From assembly GCF_014251555.1 (NCBI RefSeq), contig NZ_CP059190.1:571308-635307 (forward strand): 64,000 nt of DNA. Direction: 5' to 3'. The DNA is from Blattabacterium cuenoti (GTDB lineage: Bacteria > Bacteroidota > Bacteroidia > Flavobacteriales > Blattabacteriaceae). This document shows positions 12,044 through 20,529 of this stretch, piece after piece; positions within the stretch are counted from its first letter, which is position 1; each line of letters starts with the position of its first letter. Below the pieces are notes generated by a model, which did no database searches, had not been told where the DNA came from, and saw only the letters and a list, made by a program, of their open reading frames with translations. The position numbers and the translations under genes were made by a program.

Positions 12044-13095
12044 TTTTGAATATATCTTTCTATATAATTGCCTACTTCTTCAGTAGTTGAAGAAAACTCT
12101 GATTCGATAATATCTGGGGTACAGACTTTCACTTCAATAGACTTTCTCACGGCTTTTTCTAAAAGATTTTTTTCTTTATGCATTCCAAAATATTCTAACA
12201 TCATAGACCCTGAAAGAATACATCCCAAAGGATTCGCTATATTTTTTCCCTTCGCTTGTGGGTAAGATCCATGTATAGGTTCAAACATAGATTTATGATT
12301 TCCTATAGAAGCTGAAGGTAATAAACCTAAAGAACTTGTAATCACACTAGACTCATCTGAAAGAATATCTCCAAACATGTTATCTGTTAGAATAACATCA
12401 AATCTTTTGGGATTCATAATGATTTGCATAGCTGCATTATCTATGTACAAAAAATCCAGATTGACTCCTGGATAATCCAATGCTATTTCTTGAATGACTT
12501 CTCTCCATAATCTAGAAGTTTCTAATACATTTGCTTTATCCACCAGTGTTACTTTCTTTTTTCGGTAAAGAGCCGCTTTAAAAGCCATTTCTCCAATTCT
12601 TTCAATTTCTTTTTTGGAATAAAAACAATAATCATAAGCTTCTTCTCCATTTTTAGAACGACCTTTTTCTCCAAAATAAATTCCTCCTGTCAATTCACGG
12701 TATATTATAAAATCAACCCCATCCAATAATTCCTTTTTTATAGGTGATTTATTGACTTCTGAATAAACCATTATAGGACGAATATTGCAATATAAATTCA
12801 TTCTTTTTCTTAATTTTAATAATCCATCCTCAGGTCTTTTTCCTCTTAGATTATGATCATATTTAGCGTCTCCTATACACCCAAATAAAACAGCATCTGA
12901 TTTTAAACAAGTATTTATAGTTTCTTCTGGCATTGGATCTCCAAATTTTTCTATGGCCATAGATCCAGCTAGAGTTTTCTGATAATGAAAATCATGATTA
13001 TATTTTTTCGCTATAGAGTTTAAAACTTTTATTGTTTGTTTCATGATTTCAGGACCTATTCCATCTCCTTCTATTACAGAAATATTTTTTTTCAT
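12037..13095 (-). CDS. leuB: 3-isopropylmalate dehydrogenase
   Basis: A 352-residue NAD-dependent beta-decarboxylating dehydrogenase, third step of leucine synthesis, giving 2-oxoisocaproate. The N-terminus has VIEGDGIGPEI, the substrate loop is LRKRMNLYCNIRP, the catalytic Tyr is in YRELTGGIYFGEKG, and the cofactor side shows FEPIHGSYPQAKGKNIANP. It is the last gene of the leu operon: its ATG overlaps the leuD TGA stop as ATGA (4 bp). Its 3' end overlaps the convergent nuclease gene by 7 bp. Confidence 0.97.
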   Translation of the reverse strand: MKKNISVIEGDGIGPEIMKQTIKVLNSIAKKYNHDFHYQKTLAGSMAIEKFGDPMPEETINTCLKSDAVLFGCIGDAKYDHNLRGKRPEDGLLKLRKRMNLYCNIRPIMVYSEVNKSPIKKELLDGVDFIIYRELTGGIYFGEKGRSKNGEEAYDYCFYSKKEIERIGEMAFKAALYRKKKVTLVDKANVLETSRLWREVIQEIALDYPGVNLDFLYIDNAAMQIIMNPKRFDVILTDNMFGDILSDESSVITSSLGLLPSASIGNHKSMFEPIHGSYPQAKGKNIANPLGCILSGSMMLEYFGMHKEKNLLEKAVRKSIEVKVCTPDIIESEFSSTTEEVGNYIERYIQNQ

Positions 13096-13688
13096 AGAAC
13101 GTTTTTTCTATTTTTTTCAAAATTTTCTACATTTTTTTTGATGGAAACTAAAAAATCTATATCATCATAACCATTCAAAAAACAATTTTTTTTGTATGGA
13201 TGCATATAAAATTTATCAAATTCTCCTGTTTCCATTATTGTAACCTTTTGATTGATTAAATCAACTTTTATTTTAACTTTCGGATTTTTCCCAATTATGT
13301 AAAACAATTTTTGAAGAAAAGATTCAGAGAGTTCGATTGTCAGTAACCCATTATTCAATGCATTTTCTCTAAAAATATCAGCAAAAAAACTAGATATTAC
13401 AACTCTAAATCCATAATCGTAAATAGCCCATGCAGCATGTTCTCTACTAGAACCACAACCAAAATTTCTTCCTGATAAAAGAATTTCTCCACTAAAATTA
13501 GAATTATTTAATATAAAATCTTCATTTAAAGATTCATCTTTTCTATAACGCCAATCTATAAAAAGATTTTTTCCACATTCTTCACGTTTAATTTCTTTTA
13601 AAAAACGAGCTGGAATAATCTGATCAGTGTCTATATCCTCTATAGGTAATGGAATTGCTTGGCTAATTAACATCGTAAATTTTTTCAT
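13092..13688 (-). CDS. leuD: 3-isopropylmalate dehydratase small subunit
   Basis: A 198-residue swivel-domain subunit that pairs with LeuC to isomerise 2- to 3-isopropylmalate. Recognisable motifs are DTDQIIPARFLK near the N-terminus and GRNFGCGSSREHA in the middle, which forms part of the substrate pocket. The ATG at 13688 (MKKFTMLISQAIPLP) fits the family; Met6 is a less likely start. The start overlaps leuC by 26 bp, and the gene ends in TGA overlapping the leuB start, so translational coupling is likely. Confidence 0.97.
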   Translation of the reverse strand: MKKFTMLISQAIPLPIEDIDTDQIIPARFLKEIKREECGKNLFIDWRYRKDESLNEDFILNNSNFSGEILLSGRNFGCGSSREHAAWAIYDYGFRVVISSFFADIFRENALNNGLLTIELSESFLQKLFYIIGKNPKVKIKVDLINQKVTIMETGEFDKFYMHPYKKNCFLNGYDDIDFLVSIKKNVENFEKNRKNVL

Positions 13689-15057
13689 GAATATATTTAT
13701 TTACATCTACAATTTTTCCTTCAATAGCTATAACAGCAGCTGTTAAAGGACTTGCTAATAAAGTCCTAGCTCCTGGGCCTTGTCTTCCTTCAAAATTTCT
13801 ATTAGATGTAGAAACACAATATTCTCCTGAGGGAATTTTATCCTCATTCATCCCCAAACAAGCAGAACATCCTGGTTGACGAAATTCGAATCCACAATTT
13901 TTAAAAATTCTATCTAATCCTTCTTCTTTAGCTTGTTTGACTACCTGATTTGATCCAGGAACTATCATTACACGAACATGACTAGCTTTCTTTTTTCCTT
14001 TTACTATAGAAGCGACTAATCTTAAATCTTCTATTCTAGAATTAGTGCAACTTCCTATAAAAATATAATCAATTCTTTTTCCTATTAAAGATTCTCCTGG
14101 AGAGAACCCCATATAATTTAAAGATTTGTGATCTGTATCCAATTTTGGAATTGACTCAGAAATTTTTATTGCCATACCAGGATTTGTTCCATAAGTTATC
14201 ATAGGCTCAATTTCTTCAACATTGAAAACATACTCTTTATCAAATGTTGTTTTTTTATCTGTTATTAGAGATCTCCAATATTCTATTATTTTCTTCCCTT
14301 TTGATTCTTTGAAACCTTTACATTCTTTAATGTAATCAAAAGTAATTTGATCTGGAGCAATTAATCCACCTTTTGCTCCCATTTCAATACTCATATTACA
14401 AATAGTCATTCTTCCTTCCATGCTCATTTTTTGAATAGCAGATCCAGTGTATTCTATAAAATGGCCGATTCCCGCATCTACTCCCAATTTTGAAATAAGA
14501 TACAAGATAACATCTTTTGGCGTGACTCCTCTCTTTAAATTTCCATTTAATTGAATTCTCATTTGTTTAGGTTTGGATAATAATAAACATTGACTAGCCA
14601 TAACCATGGTTACTTGACTAGTTCCAATTCCAAAAGCTATACATCCAAAAGCACCATGTGTAGAAGTGTGACTGTCTCCACAAACTATTGTCATACCAGG
14701 TAAAGTATAACCTAATTCAGGACCAATCACATGAACAATTCCATTATTTTTATGACCTAGTTGATATAACGTGATTCCAAATTTTTGGCAATTATCTGTT
14801 AACAAATTTATTTGTTTTCTAGACAAAGAATCTAAAACAGGTAAATGTTGATTTATTGTAGGAACGTTATGATCCGCAGTTGCTATAATTTGTTTAGGTC
14901 TAAAAACAGAAAAATTTCTTTTTTCTAATTCTAGAAAAGCTTGAGGGCTCGTTACTTCATGTATATAATGTCTATCAATATAAATAACATATATACCGTC
15001 TTCTAATTCTTTAACTATATGAGATTCCCAAATTTTATCAAATAATGATTTTGACAT
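13663..15057 (-). CDS. leuC: 3-isopropylmalate dehydratase large subunit
   Basis: A 464-residue aconitase-family subunit with a [4Fe-4S] cluster. Cluster cysteines are visible in IGSCTNSR and in QPGCSACLG; substrate-binding segments include ATADHNVPT and CGDSHTSTHGAFG. With LeuD it interconverts 2- and 3-isopropylmalate. Cluster supply would come from the suf genes at 55-60 kb. It follows leuA by 2 bp and overlaps leuD by 26 bp. Confidence 0.97.
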   Translation of the reverse strand: MSKSLFDKIWESHIVKELEDGIYVIYIDRHYIHEVTSPQAFLELEKRNFSVFRPKQIIATADHNVPTINQHLPVLDSLSRKQINLLTDNCQKFGITLYQLGHKNNGIVHVIGPELGYTLPGMTIVCGDSHTSTHGAFGCIAFGIGTSQVTMVMASQCLLLSKPKQMRIQLNGNLKRGVTPKDVILYLISKLGVDAGIGHFIEYTGSAIQKMSMEGRMTICNMSIEMGAKGGLIAPDQITFDYIKECKGFKESKGKKIIEYWRSLITDKKTTFDKEYVFNVEEIEPMITYGTNPGMAIKISESIPKLDTDHKSLNYMGFSPGESLIGKRIDYIFIGSCTNSRIEDLRLVASIVKGKKKASHVRVMIVPGSNQVVKQAKEEGLDRIFKNCGFEFRQPGCSACLGMNEDKIPSGEYCVSTSNRNFEGRQGPGARTLLASPLTAAVIAIEGKIVDVNKYIHEKIYDVN

Positions 15058-15059
15058 TT

Positions 15060-16268
15060 TTACACAACATTTATTCTTCTGTTATTAGGAGTATGCAATA
15101 TTTTATTATTTGCATTCAAATTAGCTTTTTTCAATATAGTTTTTAATTCCCTATCAGTAATTTCTTTTTTTTCATCTGCATATTTTAAAAAAATAGAATA
15201 AACTAAATCTAAAGAATTTTTATTCAAAAAATGACCCAATTTTTTACAACGATAAGCCAAAGCTGCTCTTCCACTTCTAGCTGTTAGAACTATTGAAGAT
15301 TGATCTATTCCAACATCTTCTGGATTAATACTTTCATAAGTTTCCCTTTTTTTTATGACTCCATCTTGATGAATTCCTGATGAATGAGAAAATGCATTGA
15401 TTCCCACAATTGCTTTATTCGCTTGAACTCTCATTCCTGTACATTCAGACACCAGATGACTTGTGGAAGAAATAAGTTTTGTATTTATATTAGTAAACAA
15501 ATTCAAATGAGAATTTTGTTTAATAATCATAACTATTTCTTCCAAAGAAGTATTTCCAGCTCTTTCTCCAATTCCATTAATAGTACATTCCACTTGTTCT
15601 GCTCCATTCATAATTCCAGATAAAGAATTAGCCGTAGCCAATCCTAAATCATTGTGACAATGAGTAGATAACTTGATTTTATGAATTCCTTTAACATTTT
15701 CTTTTAAAAAGCGTATTTTATCTCCATATTCTTCTGGAAGACAAAAACCTGTAGTATCAGGGATATTAATAACCGTAGCTCCATATTTGATCACATTTTC
15801 ACAGACTTTTGCCAAGAATTCATTTTCTGTACGGCCCGCATCTTCCGCATAAAATTCAACATCTTCTACAAACCTTTTTGCATATTTTACTGCATGAATA
15901 GCTCTTTCTATAATTTTATCCGGGGTGCTATTGAATTTATAACGTATATGACAATTTGAAGTTCCTATTCCTGTATGAATTCTTGGTCTTTTAGCATATT
16001 GTAACGCTTGTCCTGCTATCTCTATATCTTTTTCTACTGCTCTAGATAATGCACAAACTGCAGTTTTTGAAACTGATCTACAGATTTCTTGAACAGATTG
16101 ATAATCTCCTGGACTAGAAGTGGGAAATCCAGCTTCAATAACATCCACTCCTAAAGCTTCTAATCTTTTAGCTATTTTTATTTTTTCTTTGGTATTTAAT
16201 TTGCATCCAGGAACCTGCTCTCCATCTCGCAAAGTTGTGTCAAAAATTTGTATTCTTTTCTTTTCCAT
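15060..16268 (-). CDS. leuA: 2-isopropylmalate synthase, short form without regulatory domain
   Basis: The first committed enzyme of leucine synthesis (acetyl-CoA + 2-oxoisovalerate). The N-terminal TIM barrel is clear: [25 protein letters not shown], and [18 protein letters not shown] for metal binding. I chose the ATG at 16268 ([17 protein letters not shown]) over one 14 codons upstream. At 402 residues it ends after the linker helices, so the roughly 110-residue C-terminal LeuA dimerisation and leucine-binding domain of 500+ residue homologues is missing. Short LeuA proteins exist in flavobacteria, so this is probably ancestral. It heads the leuACDB operon. Confidence 0.94.
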   Translation of the reverse strand: MEKKRIQIFDTTLRDGEQVPGCKLNTKEKIKIAKRLEALGVDVIEAGFPTSSPGDYQSVQEICRSVSKTAVCALSRAVEKDIEIAGQALQYAKRPRIHTGIGTSNCHIRYKFNSTPDKIIERAIHAVKYAKRFVEDVEFYAEDAGRTENEFLAKVCENVIKYGATVINIPDTTGFCLPEEYGDKIRFLKENVKGIHKIKLSTHCHNDLGLATANSLSGIMNGAEQVECTINGIGERAGNTSLEEIVMIIKQNSHLNLFTNINTKLISSTSHLVSECTGMRVQANKAIVGINAFSHSSGIHQDGVIKKRETYESINPEDVGIDQSSIVLTARSGRAALAYRCKKLGHFLNKNSLDLVYSIFLKYADEKKEITDRELKTILKKANLNANNKILHTPNNRRINVV

Positions 16269-16292
16269 ACCATTGGTATTATTTGATAATAT

Positions 16293-16324
16293 CAAAACTA
16301 TTTTTTCCAAGAAAAAAATAGAAA
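16293..16324 (-). promoter_or_regulatory. putative leuA operon promoter
   Basis: On the minus strand TAGTTTTG (complement of 16293-16300) matches the Bacteroidetes -7 box TAnnTTTG. TTTC (complement of 16321-16324) sits 20 bp upstream where the TTTG -33 box is expected. Transcription would begin near 16286, about 18 nt before the leuA start, leaving no room for a leader peptide or attenuator. Confidence 0.42.
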
Positions 16325-16412
16325 TGAATTACTTTAATACTTACAATATCCAATTAATAAAATTATTTTATATTTTTCTATTTATCAAACTAAATATTAT
16401 TATACAATTACA

Positions 16413-17969
16413 ATGTCTAACTACAATAAATCAGATCATCTTCTTTTATTAATTCAAACTTTATCAAAATCAGAAAAAAGAAATTTTAAACTTTATGCTA
16501 GTCGCATAAAAAGGAATAAATGTGCCAAGTTTATGAAACTTTTTGAAATCATGAGCAAAATAAATTCTTATGATGAAAAAAAAATATTAAAAAATGCACC
16601 TATAAGCAAAATGCAACTTTCTAATGTAAAAGCTAATTTATATAAACAAATTTTAATTAGTCTTAAGTTGCAACACACTGAAGAAAATCATGATATACAA
16701 ATACGTGAATATTTAGATTTTGCTAAAATTTTATATAATAAAGGTTTATATATACAAAGCTTGAAATTATTAGGAAAAGCGAAAGTCATTGCTAGATGTT
16801 ATGAACATAATACTATTCTTTTAGAATTAGTAGAGTTTGAAAAAATGATAGAATCTCAGCATATAACTAGAAGTCTTTATTCTAGATCCGGAGAACTATC
16901 AGCAGAATCTAAAGAATTAATTGAAAGAATACAATGTAATAATGCTTTATCTAGTCTTTCTCTGGAATTGTATGGTTTATATTTAAAAGTAGGATATGTA
17001 AGAAATGAAAAGGACAAAATATTTATAGAAACATATTTTCGTACAAATCTTCCGAAATTTGATATTGATAAACTTAGTTTTTACGAAAAATTGTTTCTAT
17101 ATCAGGCTCAAGTATGGTATCATTATATCCGACAGGATTTCATTATGTGCTATAGATCATCTTATAAATGGGTGGAATTGTTTCAAAATCATACAAAAGA
17201 AAAAAAAATAGCTCCTGTCAGTTACTTGAAAGGATATCATTATTTATTAGATACTTTGTTTTATTTGAATCATTACTCAAAGTTTACTAATGTATTAAAA
17301 AAATTTGAAAAGGAAGTCAAAAATGGAGAAATACTTATCAATGGAAATACCAGAATATTAATTTTTATGTATACATATACTAATCGTATTAACAAACATT
17401 ATATGGAAGGAAGTTTTTCAGAAGGGGTGAAAAAAGTTATTCCATCATTATTTATGGATTTCAAAAAAATCTCTAATCGTTTAGACTCTCATTATATTAT
17501 GGTTCTTTATTACAAAATTGCTTGTTTGTATTTCGGAAGTGGAGATCATGAAAAAGCCATTCTATATTTATCAAAAATCATGGAAAATAAAAAAAAAAAT
17601 TTACGACAAGATTTACAATGTATTGCCAGGCTTCTACATTTAATTGCTTGTTATGAGAGTGGATTAGATGAAAATATGGATCAAAAGATTCAGTCCGCAT
17701 ACAGATTTTTTATTCAAATGGATGATTGGTATATCGTGCAAAAAAAAATAATTTATTTTTTTAAAAATCTGGGAAATGTATATCCACATCAAATCAAAGG
17801 TCAGTTTAAAAAATTAAGAGATAAATTAATTAAATATTATGATCATCCTTATGAAAAGAGAACCTTTCTATATTTAGATATTATTTCTTGGCTGAATTCT
17901 AAAATAGAGAATAAATCCGTAGAAGTCATTATAAAAGAAAAGTTTATAAAAACTAATCCACAAAAATAA
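16413..17969 (+). CDS. conserved Bacteroidetes TPR-like protein of unknown function
   Basis: A 518-residue soluble, alpha-helical protein. The N-terminus (LLIQTLSKSEKRNFKLYASR) resembles a conserved flavobacterial family of unknown function that has the same SKSEKR opening. The rest is a series of helical pairs resembling tetratricopeptide repeats (for example ILYNKGLYIQSLKLLGKAK and YLKGYHYLLDTLFYLNHYSK), which suggests a protein-binding scaffold. No signal peptide, transmembrane segment or enzyme motif is visible. Its retention at full length in a reduced genome argues that it matters. Neighbours give no functional hint. Confidence 0.75.
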   Translation: MSNYNKSDHLLLLIQTLSKSEKRNFKLYASRIKRNKCAKFMKLFEIMSKINSYDEKKILKNAPISKMQLSNVKANLYKQILISLKLQHTEENHDIQIREYLDFAKILYNKGLYIQSLKLLGKAKVIARCYEHNTILLELVEFEKMIESQHITRSLYSRSGELSAESKELIERIQCNNALSSLSLELYGLYLKVGYVRNEKDKIFIETYFRTNLPKFDIDKLSFYEKLFLYQAQVWYHYIRQDFIMCYRSSYKWVELFQNHTKEKKIAPVSYLKGYHYLLDTLFYLNHYSKFTNVLKKFEKEVKNGEILINGNTRILIFMYTYTNRINKHYMEGSFSEGVKKVIPSLFMDFKKISNRLDSHYIMVLYYKIACLYFGSGDHEKAILYLSKIMENKKKNLRQDLQCIARLLHLIACYESGLDENMDQKIQSAYRFFIQMDDWYIVQKKIIYFFKNLGNVYPHQIKGQFKKLRDKLIKYYDHPYEKRTFLYLDIISWLNSKIENKSVEVIIKEKFIKTNPQK

Positions 17970-17985
17970 ATTTTTTTATATCAAT

Positions 17986-18339
17986 TTATATCAATAAAAA
18001 CACAATTCTAAAAAAGAGAATCATAAAATATGAAAAAATAAAATTAGCAAAAGCTCTTAATGAATTAGAAAAATAATCATATTCAATCATTAAGTAGACA
18101 AAAACAAAAACACCAAAAAATAACTTAATTATACTACATAATACATAAACAGTTAGTTTATATTTTTTTATACTTGCAAGCAAACAAAGAAAAAACAAAA
18201 AACTGCTGAAAGGCAACAAAAAAATATATATTCTTAATATGACAAGAAAATCTATTCTAAAAAAAAAGGCACTGAAAATGACGTGTATTAAACTAAAAAA
18301 GAAAGTGAAAAAATTGTATCCTATAATCTTTTTTCTCAT
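17986..18339 (-). CDS. small integral membrane protein, function unknown
   Basis: A 117-residue, very hydrophobic protein with four predicted membrane segments (about residues 8-28, 34-54, 63-85 and 93-115) separated by short basic or polar turns. I do not recognise it with confidence; its size and topology resemble small four-helix proteins that accompany ATP synthase genes in flavobacteria, but no ATP synthase gene is adjacent. It lies in a small gap between the TPR-like gene (convergent, 16 bp) and tyrS (divergent, 19 bp). High A/T content makes spurious hydrophobic ORFs possible, so I keep moderate confidence. Confidence 0.55.
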   Translation of the reverse strand: MRKKIIGYNFFTFFFSLIHVIFSAFFFRIDFLVILRIYIFLLPFSSFLFFLCLLASIKKYKLTVYVLCSIIKLFFGVFVFVYLMIEYDYFSNSLRAFANFIFSYFMILFFRIVFLLI

Positions 18340-18358
18340 TAAATATCACTTTTAATAC

Positions 18359-19636
18359 ATGCAACAAAATATTATTGATGAACTCTCATGGAGAGGTTTA
18401 ATAAAAAATAAAGTTTCTGGCATAGAAAATCAATTAAAAAAACCTACCACGATGTACATCGGCTTTGACCCTACATCTGATTCTCTTCACTTAGGTAGTT
18501 TGCTTCCTCTTATTATTCTCATTCATTTTCAAAAAATGGGACATAAATCCTTAGTATTGATTGGAGGAGCAACTGGTTTTATAGGAGATCCTTCTGGAAG
18601 AAAAGATAACAGGATTTTTCTTAGTCAAGAAATTTTACGAAAAAATACAGAATCTATAAGAAATCAAATCTTAAAACTTTTGAAGTTTCACTCAGAAAAA
18701 ACAGAATTATTAAATAATTTAGATTGGATTCAAAATGTTTCTTTTTTAGAATTTATTCGTGATATTGGAAAATATTTTACTGTAAACTATATGATCTCTA
18801 AAGATTCTGTGAAGAAAAGAATTAATGATGAAAAAAACGGAATTTCCTTCACTGAATTTTCTTATTCCCTGATACAGGGATACGATTTTTTATATTTAAA
18901 TCAAATGAAAAATTGTCTGTTACAAATAGGTGGATCTGATCAATGGGGAAATATCACAACAGGCATAGAACTGATCAGAAAAAAAACAGGTAAAAAAGCA
19001 TATGGAGTTACTTTTCCTTTAATAACAAAAGCGAATGGAATAAAATTTGGAAAAAGTGAAAAAGGAGAAAATATATGGTTAGATAAAAAAAAAACTTCTC
19101 CATACAAATTCTATCAGTTTTGGATCAACATTTCTGATTTTGAAATTGAAAAATATATAAAAATATATACTTTTTTTTCTAAGAAGGAAATCGATCAATT
19201 AATTGGTCAACACAGAAAAAATCCAAATAAAAGATTTTTACAAAAAAAATTAGCTCATGAAATCACTAAATGGGTTCATGGGAATGAAATTTCCGAAAAA
19301 ATCATAAAAATCACACATATATTATTTGATAAAAATAATGAAACTTTACAATTTTTAAATGAAGAAACACTCATTTCTATATACAATCACATTCCACATA
19401 TGGAACTCTCTTGTGAAGAATTTGAAAAAGGAATTTTTTTATTAGATCTTTTAAAGAAAAGTGGCTTTTTTTATTCTAAAAGTGAAGCTAGTCGAGCTCT
19501 AAAAGCAAATTCAATTTATTTAAATAAAATTTTAACAAAAGAAAATATATTGCTACAAAAAAATAATATTATAGGAGAAAAGTACATTTTACTCCAATTT
19601 GGAAAAAAAGAATTTTTCATCATAAAAATTAAATAA
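18359..19636 (+). CDS. tyrS: tyrosyl-tRNA synthetase
   Basis: A 425-residue class I synthetase charging tRNA-Tyr. The HIGH-equivalent is HLGS at 44-47 after YIGFDPTSDSL; the KMSKS-equivalent is KFGKS at 229-233; the tyrosine pocket shows GGSDQWGNITTG. The C-terminal 70 residues form an S4 RNA-binding domain (KSEASRALKANSIYLNK), so this is the full bacterial TyrRS architecture. The stop is 2 bp from the convergent era stop. Confidence 0.97.
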   Translation: MQQNIIDELSWRGLIKNKVSGIENQLKKPTTMYIGFDPTSDSLHLGSLLPLIILIHFQKMGHKSLVLIGGATGFIGDPSGRKDNRIFLSQEILRKNTESIRNQILKLLKFHSEKTELLNNLDWIQNVSFLEFIRDIGKYFTVNYMISKDSVKKRINDEKNGISFTEFSYSLIQGYDFLYLNQMKNCLLQIGGSDQWGNITTGIELIRKKTGKKAYGVTFPLITKANGIKFGKSEKGENIWLDKKKTSPYKFYQFWINISDFEIEKYIKIYTFFSKKEIDQLIGQHRKNPNKRFLQKKLAHEITKWVHGNEISEKIIKITHILFDKNNETLQFLNEETLISIYNHIPHMELSCEEFEKGIFLLDLLKKSGFFYSKSEASRALKANSIYLNKILTKENILLQKNNIIGEKYILLQFGKKEFFIIKIK

Positions 19637-19638
19637 AT

Positions 19639-20520
19639 TCAGTATCCAAAAAATTTCAATTTTTTATAGTCATATCGCCAATTTGGACAAATTTTCACAT
19701 GAAGCTTTAATTTGATTTTTTTTCTCAAAAAAGACTCTATGCTTCTTATAGAAAAAAATTTCAATTTTTTAAGAGTTTCTCCTCTATTTCCGATTAAAAT
19801 TCCTTTTTGAGAGCTTCGTTCTACATAGATATAAGATAATATATCTATGAAAGTTTTTTCTTTTTTAAAAAGCACTGTATTTATTTCTACGGAGTAAGGG
19901 ATTTCTTTTTTGTATAGAAAAAATATTTTCTCTCTAATTATTTCATTTACAAAAAAACGTTTAGATCTGTTACTTAAAAATTCTTTGGGATAATAAGGAG
20001 GATGTTCAGATAATAAGGCTATAATTTTGTTCATTAAAAGATCTTGATTCGTTTTTTTTAATGCAGATATTGGTAATATTTCTGAATTAGGAAATAATTT
20101 ATGCCAATAATCAATTCCATGATATAATATATTCTCTCTACATTTTATTCCTATTTTATCTATTTTATTAATTAATATAATAATGGGTACATTTTTTTTT
20201 TTAAGTTCATTGAATATTGGAAGATATTCTAGTTTCCCAATTTCTGTTATTAACAAAATAATATCTGCATCTTCCAATGATTTTTCCACATATTGCATCA
20301 TAATTTTTTGCATAGGGTAAAGAGGATTAATTATTCCTGGAGTATCAGAAAATATAATCTGAAAATTAGATTCATTAATAATTCCCAATATTCTATGACG
20401 AGTAGTTTGTGGTTTATATGTTATTATGGAAAGCCTTTCTCCTACTAAAGAATTCATTAAGGTAGACTTTCCGGTATTAGGAAATCCTATAATATTAACA
20501 AAACCAGATTTATGAATCAC
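19639..20520 (-). CDS. era: GTPase Era
   Basis: A 293-residue GTPase that binds 16S rRNA near the 3' end during 30S maturation. G1 is GFPNTGKST at 12-20, G3 DTPG (about 58-61), and G4 NKID. The C-terminal KH domain contains GILIGNRGETLKK, the RNA-binding loop. It lies 9 bp downstream of clpB on the same strand, and converges with tyrS. Confidence 0.97.
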   Translation of the reverse strand: MIHKSGFVNIIGFPNTGKSTLMNSLVGERLSIITYKPQTTRHRILGIINESNFQIIFSDTPGIINPLYPMQKIMMQYVEKSLEDADIILLITEIGKLEYLPIFNELKKKNVPIIILINKIDKIGIKCRENILYHGIDYWHKLFPNSEILPISALKKTNQDLLMNKIIALLSEHPPYYPKEFLSNRSKRFFVNEIIREKIFFLYKKEIPYSVEINTVLFKKEKTFIDILSYIYVERSSQKGILIGNRGETLKKLKFFSIRSIESFLRKKIKLKLHVKICPNWRYDYKKLKFFGY

Positions 20521-20529
20521 TATTCTTCA

